A DNA stretch of 64,000 nt from Streptomyces griseoincarnatus. GTDB taxonomy: Bacteria; Actinomycetota; Actinomycetes; Streptomycetales; Streptomycetaceae. Below the pieces are notes generated by a model. The model saw only the letters and a program-made list of their open reading frames with translations. It did no database searches and had not been told where the DNA came from. Where the stretch lies: assembly GCA_014649575.1 (NCBI GenBank), contig BMTH01000005.1, forward strand, positions 372,001 through 436,000, read 5' to 3'. Made by a program: the position numbers and the translations under genes. Of this stretch, positions 6,793 through 15,598 are shown in pieces; the stretch's first letter is position 1; each line of letters opens with the position of its first letter.

Positions 6793-8358
6793 ATGGCAAT
6801 CCGTCCGCTGCCCGGCCGTCGCTCGCTGCTGAAGGGGTCCCTTGCCGTCTCGGCGGGGCTGGCCCTGCCGGCGTTCACCCGGTCGGGGCGGCCCTCCGCC
6901 GAGTGGGGCGTCCAGGCCGGCGACGTCACCCGTGACTCCGCGCTGGTGTGGGTGCGCTCGGACCGGCCGGCGCGGATGATCGTCGAGACCTCGGCGACGG
7001 AGTCGTTCCGCAACGTCCGCCGGGTGCGGGGGCCGTTGACCGGTCCCGGTGGCGACTTCACCGGCACCACCCGGCTGCGCGGGCTGCCGCCGGGCGAGCA
7101 GATCCACTACCGGGTGCTGCTCACCGACCCCGACGATCCGCGCCGTACGAGCGCGCCCGTCGCCGGAACCTTCCGTACGGTGGCGGACCGGCGGCGGGAC
7201 GGGGTGCGGTTCGTGTGGTCGGGCGACCTGGCCGGGCAGGGCTGGGGCATCAACCCGGCGTTCGGCGGCTACCGCATCTTCGACGCGATGGCGCGGCTCG
7301 ACCCGGACTTCTTCCTGTTCAGCGGGGACACCGTGTACGCCGACGGCCCGATCGCCGCGACCGCCGAACTGCCGGACGGCAGCCTCTGGCGGAACATCAC
7401 CACCGAGGAGAAGTCCAAGGTCGCGGAGACCCTCGCGGAGTTCCGCGGCGCCTTCCGTTACAACCTGCTGGACGAGCATCTGCGCCGGTTCAACGCCCGG
7501 GTGCCGTCGATCGTCCAGTGGGACGACCACGAGGTGCGCAACAACTGGTACCCGGGACAGCGGATCGCCGACACCGACACCCGGTACACCGAGAAGAGCG
7601 TCGACGTGCTGGCGGCCCGCGCCCGGCGGGCGTTCGGCGAGTACTTCCCCGTGCCGACGCCCAGGCCCGGAACCCGGGAGGGGCGTGTTCACCGGGTTGT
7701 GCGGCAGGGCCCGCTGCTCGACGTGTTCGTGCTGGACATGCGGACGTACCGGAACGCCAACTCGCCCGGCGACCAGACCGTCGACCCGCAGGGCGTCCTC
7801 GGCCGGGAGCAACTGGAGTGGCTGAAGCGGGAGCTGGCGCGGTCGCGGGCGGTGTGGAAGGTGATCGCGGCCGACATGCCGGTCGGGCTGGTCGTGCCCG
7901 ACACCACCGAAGGGCGCCCGCACGTCGAGGCGGTGGCACAGGGCGACCCGGGGGCGCCGCTGGGGCGGGAGCTGCAGATCGCGGAGCTGCTGCGGTTCGT
8001 CAAGCACCGGAGGATCACGGGGACGGTGTGGCTGACGGCCGACGTGCACCACACCTCCGCGCAGCACTACCGGCCCGAGCGGGCCGCGTTCGGCGATTTC
8101 GAGCCGTTCTGGGAGTTCGTCTCCGGGCCGCTCAACGCGGGCGCGTTCCCGGCCTCGCAGCTGGACGGGACGTTTGGTCCTGAGCGGGTGTTCGTGAAGG
8201 CGCCCGCCACCGCGAACGTCTCCCCCGCCGGCGGGTACCAGTTCTTCGGCGAGGTGGACATCGACGGTGGCAGCGGCGAACTCACCGTGCGGCTGCGGGA
8301 GATGGACGGCACGGTGCTGTTCAGGAAGACGCTGCAGCCGGGCCTCGTCGGTCAGTAA
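6793..8358 (+). CDS. phoD: Secreted alkaline phosphatase D
   Basis: PhoD-family phosphodiesterase/phosphatase, 521 residues, exported in folded form by the Tat system: the N terminus has GRRSLLKGSLAVSAGLALP, a twin-arginine motif plus hydrophobic core. The fibronectin-like N domain (WGVQAGDVTRDSALVWVRSD) precedes the metallophosphatase domain with FLFSGDTVYADGP, VQWDDHEVRNNW, and TADVHHTS, carrying the metal ligands. ATG at 6793 follows ACGGAGGCGTACTC, a good ribosome site. It releases phosphate from organic phosphates and teichoic-acid-like polymers outside the cell. The PHO box upstream agrees with this role. Confidence 0.95.
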   Translation: MAIRPLPGRRSLLKGSLAVSAGLALPAFTRSGRPSAEWGVQAGDVTRDSALVWVRSDRPARMIVETSATESFRNVRRVRGPLTGPGGDFTGTTRLRGLPPGEQIHYRVLLTDPDDPRRTSAPVAGTFRTVADRRRDGVRFVWSGDLAGQGWGINPAFGGYRIFDAMARLDPDFFLFSGDTVYADGPIAATAELPDGSLWRNITTEEKSKVAETLAEFRGAFRYNLLDEHLRRFNARVPSIVQWDDHEVRNNWYPGQRIADTDTRYTEKSVDVLAARARRAFGEYFPVPTPRPGTREGRVHRVVRQGPLLDVFVLDMRTYRNANSPGDQTVDPQGVLGREQLEWLKRELARSRAVWKVIAADMPVGLVVPDTTEGRPHVEAVAQGDPGAPLGRELQIAELLRFVKHRRITGTVWLTADVHHTSAQHYRPERAAFGDFEPFWEFVSGPLNAGAFPASQLDGTFGPERVFVKAPATANVSPAGGYQFFGEVDIDGGSGELTVRLREMDGTVLFRKTLQPGLVGQ

Positions 8359-8443
8359 CACAGCATTTCGGACAGAAGAGGGCTTTACTCGTCAGTCACA
8401 GTACGTTCGTGATCGCGCAACACGATTCCTTCACAGTGGCTGT

Positions 8444-9715
8444 ATGAGTCGAGACATGTCTGAAGTGACGAACGACCGTGACGGAGGGCGCACGCCCCGC
8501 CGCTGGAACCCGCTCGCCCGTGCCGCCCGCTGCGGCGAGGCGCTGCACGCATGGCGGACACGCCGCCACGGCCACGCGCCGCCGGCGCACGATACCGGCG
8601 GCGCTCCGCCGTCGCCCGAACCGGCGGCGGTCGAGAGCGTGCTGTGGCGGATGCGGACCACGGTGCGGGACGAGCCGGGCGCGCTGGCCGCCCTGTGCAC
8701 CGCGCTGGCCGAGCGACGGGTCGACATCCTGAGCCTGCAGACGCACCCGCTGGGCGCGCACACCGTCGACGAGTTCCTGCTGCGCGTCCCGGCCGGCACG
8801 GACCTCACCGCGGCGGTCGCGGCAGGCGGCGGCACGGACACCTGGGCCGAGCGGGCCGACGCGCACGACCTGGTGGACGGCCCGACCCGGATGCTGGGGC
8901 TGGCCGCCCGTACCGCGACCGACGCGGCCGAACTGCCGCTGGTGCTGCGCCAGCTGCTCGGCCGCTGCACGATCCGCTCCCAGCCCGCCACGGCGTTCGG
9001 CGCCGGGCCGGCGGCCGTGCCTCCGGAGGGCGTCCTGGAGGACACCGTGATCCGGCTGCGCGACCCGGAGGGCGGTGTCCTCACGGTCGAGCGGCCGTAC
9101 CTGCCGTTCACCCCCACGGAGTTCGCCCGTGCCCGGGCGCTGGTGGAGCTGGACGCCCGGCTCGGTCCGCGGATGCCGGGCGGCCGCGACGTGCTGGCGC
9201 TGCCCGAGGGCGGTCATGTCTCCGTGCGCCGCGCGGACACCGCCGACCTGGAGGCCGCGCGGGCGATGCACGAGCGGTGCTCCGCCGAGACGCTGCGCCG
9301 CCGGTACCACGGGCCGGTCGGTGACGCGAGCCGCTACCTGAACCACCTGCTCAGCCCGCGCTTCGGCCGCACGCTCGCCGCGCAGACCGACTCCGGCGAC
9401 ATCGTCGCCCTCGGCCACCTGCTGTGGGACGGCGACGAGACCGAGGTGGCGCTGATCGTCGAGGACGCGTGGCAGCGGCGGGGCATCGGCGCGGAGCTGC
9501 TGTCCCGGCTGGTGGGCATGGCGGTCGAGGCGGGCTGCGCCCATGTGTACGCCGTGACGCAGGCGTCCAACACGGCCATGGTCGCCGCGATGCGCGGCCT
9601 GGGCCTCCCCCTCGACTACCAGGTCGAGGAGGGCACCCTCGTCATCACCGCCCGTCTGGCCCCCGCCCCGTCGGCCCGCACCCCGGAGGCAGGCGAGAGG
9701 GCCGCCCGCCACTGA
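8444..9715 (+). CDS. GNAT acetyltransferase with N-terminal ACT-like domain
   Basis: Two-domain protein of 423 residues. After a basic start and a Pro-rich link, residues about 65-210 look like an ACT ligand-binding domain (DEPGALAALCTALAERRVDI). The C-terminal part (about 255-405) is a GNAT acyltransferase with HVSVRRADTADLEAARAMH and the acetyl-CoA loop DAWQRRGIGAELLSRL. ACT-GNAT fusions are typically amino-acid-regulated lysine acetyltransferases in actinobacteria (as in AAPatA enzymes); that role is inferred. Start is uncertain: ATG at 8444 is used, ATG at 8456 is equally possible, and neither has a strong ribosome site. Confidence 0.85.
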   Translation: MSRDMSEVTNDRDGGRTPRRWNPLARAARCGEALHAWRTRRHGHAPPAHDTGGAPPSPEPAAVESVLWRMRTTVRDEPGALAALCTALAERRVDILSLQTHPLGAHTVDEFLLRVPAGTDLTAAVAAGGGTDTWAERADAHDLVDGPTRMLGLAARTATDAAELPLVLRQLLGRCTIRSQPATAFGAGPAAVPPEGVLEDTVIRLRDPEGGVLTVERPYLPFTPTEFARARALVELDARLGPRMPGGRDVLALPEGGHVSVRRADTADLEAARAMHERCSAETLRRRYHGPVGDASRYLNHLLSPRFGRTLAAQTDSGDIVALGHLLWDGDETEVALIVEDAWQRRGIGAELLSRLVGMAVEAGCAHVYAVTQASNTAMVAAMRGLGLPLDYQVEEGTLVITARLAPAPSARTPEAGERAARH

Positions 9716-9730
9716 CCCGCCGACGGGAAA

Positions 9731-9760
9731 CGGCCCGGCACACCGAGGTGTGCCGGGCCG
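9731..9760 (+). terminator. Terminator after the ACT-GNAT gene
   Basis: A perfect 14-base-pair stem CGGCCCGGCACACC / GGTGTGCCGGGCCG with a 2-base centre lies 16 bases after the stop codon. Confidence 0.8.
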
Positions 9761-10079
9761 CCCCCCGTCCCTGGGCCGTCGGGCCCGGCCTCGTGTCCCG
9801 CGGGCGCGCCGAGCACTGTGCCCGCCGCGCCCGGGCCGTGCCCCCGCACTGCCGGGGGGCGAGCTCGGGCAGCGCGCCCGTTCGTACCGGCTGCCGGCGC
9901 ACCTCCACGCCGAACCCCGGGCGGGCCCGCTACCCCTTCGCACACCATCAACCCCCGGCCCTTCCCACATACCCGGCGTCGGCACCGGCGCGTCGCAGTC
10001 CGACCCGCCTGAGGCCGCTGCGCGACGGCCCGCCGACCGGGCATCCGGACCCTGCCCGACAGCCTCGCGGCAGCAACGT
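9761..10079. other. Intergenic stretch without a recognised gene
   Basis: About 320 bases between two convergent genes. I see only GC-rich sequence with short imperfect repeats. No frame in it shows a start with a ribosome site or a protein-like composition. Confidence 0.5.
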
Positions 10080-11267
10080 TCAGCCCTGGGCCATGGCCTC
10101 CGACCGGGCCGGGCGCGTGGACGGCGTGCCCAGGGCCCCGTCGAGGTCGGACCACAGGTCCTCGACGTCCTCCAGGCCGACCGAGAGGCGGAGCAGGCGG
10201 TCGGAGACGCCCGCGTCCCTGCGGTCGCCGGCGTCGACGATGCGGTGGCTGATGGACGCCGGGTGCTGGATGAGGGAGTCCACGCTGCCGAGGCTCACCG
10301 CCGGGGTGATCAGCCGGACGCCCGCGATCACCTCGTGCGGATCGCCGTGGACCTCGAAGGCGACCATCGCGCCGCCGATGCTCGGGTAGTGCACCCGGGT
10401 CACACGCGGGTCCGCGGCGAGCCGGGCCGCGAGTTCGGCGGCGTTCGCGGAGGCCGCCCGTACCCGGACCGGCAGCGTCGACAGACCGCGCAGCAGCAGA
10501 TACCCGGCCAGCGGGTGCAGCACGCCCCCGGTGGCGAACCGCACCTGCCGCAGCCGCCCGGCGAACTCCTCGTCGCAGGCGACCACGCCGGCCAGCACGT
10601 CGCCGTGCCCGCCGAGGTACTTGGTGGCGCTGTGCAGCACCAGCCGCGCCCCCTGCTCGACGGGACGCTGGAGCACCGGTGTGGCGAAGGTGTTGTCGAC
10701 GAGCAGCGGCACGGAGCCGCAGGCGTGGGCGACGGCCCGCAGGTCGATCTCGGCGAGCGTCGGATTGGCGGGCGACTCCACCAGCACCAGGCCCGTGTCC
10801 GGGCGCAGCGCGTCGGCGACGCCGGCCGGGTCGGTCCAGGTGACCTCGGAGCCGAGCAGCCCGGCGGTCAGCAGATGGTCGCTGCACCCGTACAGCGGGC
10901 GTACGGCGACGACGTGCCGCAGGCCCATGGAGGCGCGCACCAGCAGGACGGCGCTGAGCGCGGCCATGCCGCTGGCGAACGCGACGGCCGCCTCGGTGCC
11001 CTCCAGGCGGGCGAGGGCGGTCTCGAAACGGGCGACGGTGGGGTTGCCGAGGCGTCCGTAGACCGGCGGTCCTTCGGGCTCGGCGCCGGTGGTGGCGAAG
11101 GCGTCGATGCGGGCGGCCTCGGCCCGGCTGTCGTAGGAGGGGTAGGTGGTGGACAGGTCGATCGGCGGGGCGTGCAGTCCGAGTCCGGCGAGGTCGTCCC
11201 GGCCGGCGTGCACGGCCTCGGTGGCGAGTGCTCTGGTGGTGCGTCGCGTGTCCATGCCGTTGTCCAT
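10080..11267 (-). CDS. PLP-dependent trans-sulfuration enzyme (cystathionine gamma-synthase/lyase family)
   Basis: Cytosolic pyridoxal-phosphate enzyme of the Cys/Met metabolism family, 395 residues (usual about 380-400). Visible: PVYGRLGNPTVARFETALA, the PLP-phosphate loop FASGMAALSAV, ESPANPTLAEIDL, and the PLP lysine in LHSATKYLGGHGDV. It could be a cystathionine gamma-synthase, gamma-lyase or methionine gamma-lyase; sequence by eye cannot decide. ATG at 11267 is used; ATG at 11255 is also in frame. It diverges from an Lrp/AsnC gene, which makes amino-acid-responsive control likely. Confidence 0.88.
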   Translation of the reverse strand: MDNGMDTRRTTRALATEAVHAGRDDLAGLGLHAPPIDLSTTYPSYDSRAEAARIDAFATTGAEPEGPPVYGRLGNPTVARFETALARLEGTEAAVAFASGMAALSAVLLVRASMGLRHVVAVRPLYGCSDHLLTAGLLGSEVTWTDPAGVADALRPDTGLVLVESPANPTLAEIDLRAVAHACGSVPLLVDNTFATPVLQRPVEQGARLVLHSATKYLGGHGDVLAGVVACDEEFAGRLRQVRFATGGVLHPLAGYLLLRGLSTLPVRVRAASANAAELAARLAADPRVTRVHYPSIGGAMVAFEVHGDPHEVIAGVRLITPAVSLGSVDSLIQHPASISHRIVDAGDRRDAGVSDRLLRLSVGLEDVEDLWSDLDGALGTPSTRPARSEAMAQG

Positions 11268-11292
11268 GGCGCTCAGGGTGAACACCGAACGG

Positions 11293-11321
11293 TTCTGTGC
11301 GGCGGGATCCCGTGCTACGTT
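11293..11321 (+). promoter_or_regulatory. Leaderless promoter of the Lrp gene
   Basis: TTCTGT (11293-11298), 17 bases, then TACGTT (11316-11321) ends 6 bases before the GTG start at 11328. Transcription would begin at or next to the start codon, giving a leaderless message. The -35 match is weak. Confidence 0.45.
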
Positions 11322-11327
11322 CGGCCC

Positions 11328-11819
11328 GTGGCCGAATCTGTCGTACTGGATCCGGTGGACCTCCATCTGCTGCGGCTGCTGCAGAACGACGCCCGGACGA
11401 CGTACCGGGACCTCGCCGCGCAGGTCGGGGTCGCGCCGTCGACCTGCCTGGACCGGGTGACCAGGCTGCGCCGCTCCGGCGTGATCCTCGGGCACCGGCT
11501 GGAGCTGGACCCGGCGAAGCTCGGCCGGGGTCTCCAGGCGCTGCTGTCGGTCCAGGTGCGGCCGCACCGGCGGGAGCTGGTGGGGCCGTTCGTGGAGCGG
11601 ATCCGGGCGCTGCCCGAGTCGCTGACCGTGTTCCATCTGACCGGCCCCGACGACTACCTGGTACATGTCGCGGTCGCCGACATGACCGATCTGCAGCGGC
11701 TGGTGCTCGACGAGTTCACCTCGCAGCGGGAGGTGGCGCGGGTGGAGACCCGGCTGATCTTCCAGCGGTGGGACTGCGGTCCGGTACTGCCGCCTTCGCC
11801 CTCGGCTCAATCCGGGTGA
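11328..11819 (+). CDS. Lrp/AsnC-family regulator
   Basis: Leucine-responsive-type regulator, 163 residues. The N-terminal helix-turn-helix (LDPVDLHLLRLLQNDARTTY, then VGVAPSTCLDRVTRLRRSGV) leads to an RAM/ASNC effector domain with LTVFHLTGPDDYLVHVAVAD. Forms dimers or octamers that bind amino acids. GTG at 11328 lies right after the -10 box, so the mRNA is probably leaderless. Its divergent neighbour encodes a trans-sulfuration enzyme, the most probable target; this is inferred from layout. Confidence 0.92.
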   Translation: MAESVVLDPVDLHLLRLLQNDARTTYRDLAAQVGVAPSTCLDRVTRLRRSGVILGHRLELDPAKLGRGLQALLSVQVRPHRRELVGPFVERIRALPESLTVFHLTGPDDYLVHVAVADMTDLQRLVLDEFTSQREVARVETRLIFQRWDCGPVLPPSPSAQSG

Positions 11820-11851
11820 CGTGCGGCGGACGTCGTACCAGGATGGTCCGC

Positions 11852-13540
11852 ATGTCACCAACCAACAGCGCGCTTCCCCGTCAGGTCGCCGACGCCTACG
11901 TCGACGAGCTCATCGCCCTCGATCCGATCACCGGGACGTATCTCGGCGTCAAGGAGAGTTCCTCCCGGCTGCCCGATCTCTCGCCCGCCGGTCAGGAGGC
12001 GGTCGCCGGCCTGCTCCGGGCGACCCTCGCGCGGCTCGACGAGGCCGAGCGGCTGCCCGGCGCGGACAGCGACGCGGAGCGGCGCTGCGCCCGGCTGCTG
12101 CGGGAGCGGCTGACCGCCGAACTGGCCGTGCACGAGGCCGACGAGCACCTGCGCGCGGTCGGCAACCTGGGCACGGTCGCGCACGCGGTGCGCGAGGTGT
12201 TCACGGTGACCCCGGCGGAGACCGAGGAGGACTGGCGGGCGATCGCGGAGCGGCTGCGCGCGGTGCCGGCCGCGCTGACCGGGTACCGGGAGTCGCTGGC
12301 GCTGGGTCTGGAGCGCAAGCTGTACGCGGCGCCGCGCCCCACGGAGACGTTCGTCGGGCAGCTCGGCGAGTGGGCGGACACCGGTGAGGGCCGCGGCTGG
12401 TTCGAGGACTTCGCCGCCCCGGGTCCGGACGCGCTGCGGACCGAGCTGGACGAGGCCGCCCGCGCGGCGACCGTGGCCGTGACGGAGCTGCGGGACTGGG
12501 TGCGGGACGTGTACGCCCCGGCGGTCGAGGGCGCGCCTAACACGGTGGGCCGGGAGCGCTACGCCCGCTGGTCCCGCTACTACAACGGCACCGACCTGGA
12601 CCTGGACGAGGCGTACGCGTACGGCTGGTCCGAATACTTCAGGCTGCTGGGCGAGATGAGGAAGGAGGCCGAGAAGATCCTGCCGGGCGCCGAGACCCCG
12701 TGGGTGGCGCTGGCCCACCTCGACGAGCACGGCCGTCACATCGAGGGCGTGGACGAGGTCCGCGACTGGCTGCAGGAGCTGATGGACCAGGCGATCGACG
12801 CCCTGGACGGCACCCACTTCGACCTGGCCGAGCGGGTGCGGAAGGTGGAGTCGCGGATCGCCCCGGCGGGCAGCGCGGCGGCGCCGTACTACACACCGCC
12901 GTCGGAGGACTTCTCCCGGCCTGGCTGCACCTGGCTGCCCACGATGGGTCTGACCCGCTTCCCGGTGTACGACCTGGTGTCCACCTGGTACCACGAGGGC
13001 GTCCCCGGCCATCACCTCCAGCTGGCGCAGTGGGTGCACGTGGCGGAGAACCTCTCCCGCTACCAGGCCACCGTCGGCATGGTCAGCGCCAACTGCGAAG
13101 GCTGGGCGCTGTACGCGGAGCGGCTGATGGACGAACTGGGCTTCCTCACGGACGCGGAGCAGCGGCTCGGCTACCTGGACGCGCAGATGATGCGCGCGAC
13201 CCGAGTGATCGTCGACATCGGCATGCACCTGGAGCTGGAGATCCCCGCCGACTCGCCGTTCCACCCGGGCGAGCGGTGGACGCCGGAGCTGGCGCAGGAG
13301 TTCTTCGGCGCGCACAGCAGCCGCCCGGCGGACTTCGTGGAGAGCGAGCTGACCCGGTACCTGACGATCCCGGGCCAGGCCATCGGCTACAAGCTGGGCG
13401 AGCGGGCCTGGCTGCTGGGCCGGGAGAAGGCCCGCGAGCGGCACGGCGACGCCTTCGACCTCAAGGCCTGGCACATGGCCGCACTGTCGCAGGGCTCGCT
13501 GGGCCTGGACGACCTGGTGGACGAACTGGCCGCGCTCTAG
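11852..13540 (+). CDS. DUF885-family protein, probable metallopeptidase
   Basis: 562-residue cytosolic protein of the DUF885 family. The conserved motif HEGVPGHHLQ (about residue 380, HxxxxGH type) and the downstream EGWALYAE glutamate are the features used to suggest a zinc carboxypeptidase for this family; activity is not proven here. ATG at 11852 has AGGA 8 bases before it; an ATG at 11843 is in frame but would overlap that site. No signal peptide. It starts 33 bases after the Lrp gene and may be read with it. Confidence 0.85.
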   Translation: MSPTNSALPRQVADAYVDELIALDPITGTYLGVKESSSRLPDLSPAGQEAVAGLLRATLARLDEAERLPGADSDAERRCARLLRERLTAELAVHEADEHLRAVGNLGTVAHAVREVFTVTPAETEEDWRAIAERLRAVPAALTGYRESLALGLERKLYAAPRPTETFVGQLGEWADTGEGRGWFEDFAAPGPDALRTELDEAARAATVAVTELRDWVRDVYAPAVEGAPNTVGRERYARWSRYYNGTDLDLDEAYAYGWSEYFRLLGEMRKEAEKILPGAETPWVALAHLDEHGRHIEGVDEVRDWLQELMDQAIDALDGTHFDLAERVRKVESRIAPAGSAAAPYYTPPSEDFSRPGCTWLPTMGLTRFPVYDLVSTWYHEGVPGHHLQLAQWVHVAENLSRYQATVGMVSANCEGWALYAERLMDELGFLTDAEQRLGYLDAQMMRATRVIVDIGMHLELEIPADSPFHPGERWTPELAQEFFGAHSSRPADFVESELTRYLTIPGQAIGYKLGERAWLLGREKARERHGDAFDLKAWHMAALSQGSLGLDDLVDELAAL

Positions 13541-13547
13541 GACCGGT

Positions 13548-14393
13548 TCAGCGTCGGAAGCCGCCCTCGGAGTCGATGACCTGACCGGTGATCCAGCCCG
13601 CCTCGTCGGTGGCCAGCCACGCGAGGAGGCGGGCCGGGTCGTCGGGCATGCCCCAGCGCCCGGCGGGGAAGCGCGCGGCGATCGCGTCGTAGACCTCGCC
13701 GGTCAGGTAGTCGGTGTCGACGGGGCCGGGGTTGACGGTGTTCACGGTGACCCCGTGCTCGGCCAGCGCGGTCGCCAGGGAGCGGGTGATCGAGGCCAAC
13801 GCACCCTTCTGGAGGGCGTAGGCGATCTCGCCGGGCATGCCGCCGGCGATGTCCTGCCCGGAGGTCATCATCAGCACGCGTCCGCCCGGGGTGTCCGGCG
13901 GAAGGGCGGCGCGGTGCCGGGCGTGGGCCTGGACGAGCAGCAGCACGGAGCGGGCGTCGACGGCCCAGTGCGCGTCGAGCATGGCGGCGTCGACGGTGTC
14001 GAGGTCGCCGTCGGAGCCGCTGAGGGCGTGGTTGGCGACGAGGACGTCGAGGCGTCCGCCGAGCGCCTCGACGGCGCGAGCGTGCAGGGCCGCCGGTTCC
14101 GCCGGGTCGCTCAGGTCGCCGGGTCCGGCGAGCACGCGTGCGTCCGGGTCGCCGAGCGCCTCGCGTACGGAGGCGGTGACGTCCTCGGTCCGGTCGGCGC
14201 CCCAGGGCATGGCGGCGTCGTGCGGCACATGGTGGTGCAGGTAGACGCTCGCGCCGTACGCGGCGAGACGGCGGGCCACGGCGTGGCCGATGCCGCCGCG
14301 CCTGCTGGCCCCGGTGACCAGGGCGGTGCGGCCCCTCAGGGGCAGGGGATCACGGCGGAGTTCCACGGGCGAGGGCGGGGGAAACTTCGGCAT
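13548..14393 (-). CDS. SDR-family oxidoreductase
   Basis: Short-chain dehydrogenase/reductase, 281 residues. The nucleotide-binding loop is TGASRRGGIGHAVARRL (TGxxxxxGIG form), followed by DVLVANHALSGSD (an NAG-type motif), MMTSGQDIAGG with the catalytic Ser region, and AYALQKGAL giving Tyr and Lys of YxxxK. The end PAGRWGMPDDPARLLAWLAT and GWITGQVIDSEGGFRR is classical SDR. ATG at 14393 has GGGGAT just upstream; ATG at 14402 is possible. The substrate is unknown. It is convergent with the DUF885 gene with only 7 bases between them. Confidence 0.9.
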   Translation of the reverse strand: MPKFPPPSPVELRRDPLPLRGRTALVTGASRRGGIGHAVARRLAAYGASVYLHHHVPHDAAMPWGADRTEDVTASVREALGDPDARVLAGPGDLSDPAEPAALHARAVEALGGRLDVLVANHALSGSDGDLDTVDAAMLDAHWAVDARSVLLLVQAHARHRAALPPDTPGGRVLMMTSGQDIAGGMPGEIAYALQKGALASITRSLATALAEHGVTVNTVNPGPVDTDYLTGEVYDAIAARFPAGRWGMPDDPARLLAWLATDEAGWITGQVIDSEGGFRR

Positions 14394-14469
14394 GATCCCC
14401 ATGATGGGCCCGCGGGCTCCGCCCGGGCACGCGATCAACGGCGGCGCGGGCCGGGGCGCGTCGGACGAC

Positions 14470-14982
14470 TCAGGGCAACGGCCGGAGCTGCACCAGGACC
14501 AGCCAGGTCTCCGGGCCGGGGCTGACCCGCGCGGCGCGCACGGCGTAGCGGCCGGGGCCGAGGCCGAGGCGGGCGTGGTCGGTACCGGCGGCGTGCGTGC
14601 CGGGCCAGGCCGCGTCGAACAGGACGACCGGGCCGGGCACCTTCCACTGCGTCTCCCGCTGCCACTGCGCGGTCGCGAGCGCGGCCGGGACGCTCGCCAG
14701 CAGGTCGTCCTCGGCGTCTCCGGCGACCCATCGGACGAGCAGGGAGTGCTCGGGGAGGAAGGCGGTCGCGGCCGGTTCGTCGCCCAGGACGAGGGCGGCG
14801 GCGTCACCGACCGGGAGGAGCCCGACGAGCCCGTCGACCTCGCACGCCCGGTCGTAGTCCGAGGCGAACTCCTCGCCGTCGGCTCCCGTCCAGAACGGCA
14901 GCACCGTCTCCGGCACCGCGACGAGCGGCCCGCCGCCCGACTCCACCCACTCGACCGTGCCCGGCTCCGCGTATCGCTCCAT
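14470..14982 (-). CDS. Imm21-like immunity family protein
   Basis: 170-residue acidic, Trp-rich cytosolic protein starting MERYAEPGTVEWVESGGGPL. The pattern (VESGGGPLVAVPETVLPFW, YDRACEVDGLVGLLPVGDAA, LVLGDEPAATAFLPEH, and PETWLVLVQLRP at the end) matches what I recall of immunity protein 21. That family is found beside polymorphic toxins, but no toxin gene is visible nearby, so this is an orphan copy. Role as an antitoxin here is unproven. Confidence 0.7.
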   Translation of the reverse strand: MERYAEPGTVEWVESGGGPLVAVPETVLPFWTGADGEEFASDYDRACEVDGLVGLLPVGDAAALVLGDEPAATAFLPEHSLLVRWVAGDAEDDLLASVPAALATAQWQRETQWKVPGPVVLFDAAWPGTHAAGTDHARLGLGPGRYAVRAARVSPGPETWLVLVQLRPLP

Positions 14983-15027
14983 GGCGGAGAAACCTACCGG
15001 CTCGACTCCCTTACCGGAGCGCCGGGT

Positions 15028-15504
15028 TCAGCATCCGCACGCGTCGGAGTCCAGGACGGCGGTCAGCGGGTCGGCGGCCCGGCGCTCACCGCCCCGCGGT
15101 GTCCCGTACGCGAAGCCCTCGCGGACCCAGTACTCGAAGCCGCCGAGCATCTCCTTGACGCGGTACCCCAGTTCGGCGAGGGCGAGCGCGGCGCGGGCGG
15201 CCCCGTCGCAGCCGGGTCCCCAGCAGTACGTCACGACCGGTACGGCCGGGTCGAGGAGGTCCGCGGCACGCTCGGTGATCCGCGCGGTGGGCAGATGCAG
15301 GGCGCCGGGCACATGGCCCTGGTCCCAGGCCTCGGCCGACCGGGAGTCCGCCAGGACGAAGCCGGGGCCGTCGCCGGACGCGAGCGCGGCGGCCACGTCG
15401 GAGACGTCGGTGTACAGGGCGAGGCTCGCGCGGAAGTGCGCGGCGGCCACGGCAGGGGAGGCGGGGGCGACCCGCAGGACGGGGTTCACGGTGGTCGTCG
15501 TCAT
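15028..15504 (-). CDS. Rhodanese-like domain protein
   Basis: 158-residue single rhodanese domain. It shows FVLADSRSAEAWDQGHVPGA, the standard substrate-loop entry, and the active-site region VVTYCWGPGCDGAARAALAL with the catalytic cysteine. The C-terminal LGGFEYWVREGFAYGTP is also typical. Sulfur transfer or a phosphatase-like signalling role is possible. The ATG at 15504 (MTTTTVNP) is followed 95 bases upstream by a divergent Lrp/AsnC gene, suggesting that regulator controls it. Confidence 0.88.
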   Translation of the reverse strand: MTTTTVNPVLRVAPASPAVAAAHFRASLALYTDVSDVAAALASGDGPGFVLADSRSAEAWDQGHVPGALHLPTARITERAADLLDPAVPVVTYCWGPGCDGAARAALALAELGYRVKEMLGGFEYWVREGFAYGTPRGGERRAADPLTAVLDSDACGC

Positions 15505-15562
15505 GGCAGGAAAACTACGGGCGCGGACGCCGGGCCTGAAGGGACGAATCCCGGTGAGGGTC

Positions 15563-15592
15563 TTGCTCCGCCGGGGATTCCCCTGGTATTTC
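15563..15592 (+). promoter_or_regulatory. Promoter with embedded palindrome
   Basis: TTGCTC (15563-15568), 18 bases, TATTTC (15587-15592), 6 bases before the ATG at 15599, so probably leaderless. The spacer contains the perfect palindrome GGGGA-T-TCCCC (15573-15583), well placed for autoregulation or control of the divergent rhodanese gene. Confidence 0.45.
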
Positions 15593-15598
15593 TCGGCG

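Noticed and set aside
9761..10079. Hidden gene or riboswitch after the trans-sulfuration gene
   Set aside because: The strand and position are downstream, not upstream, of the gene, and no conserved riboswitch core was seen.
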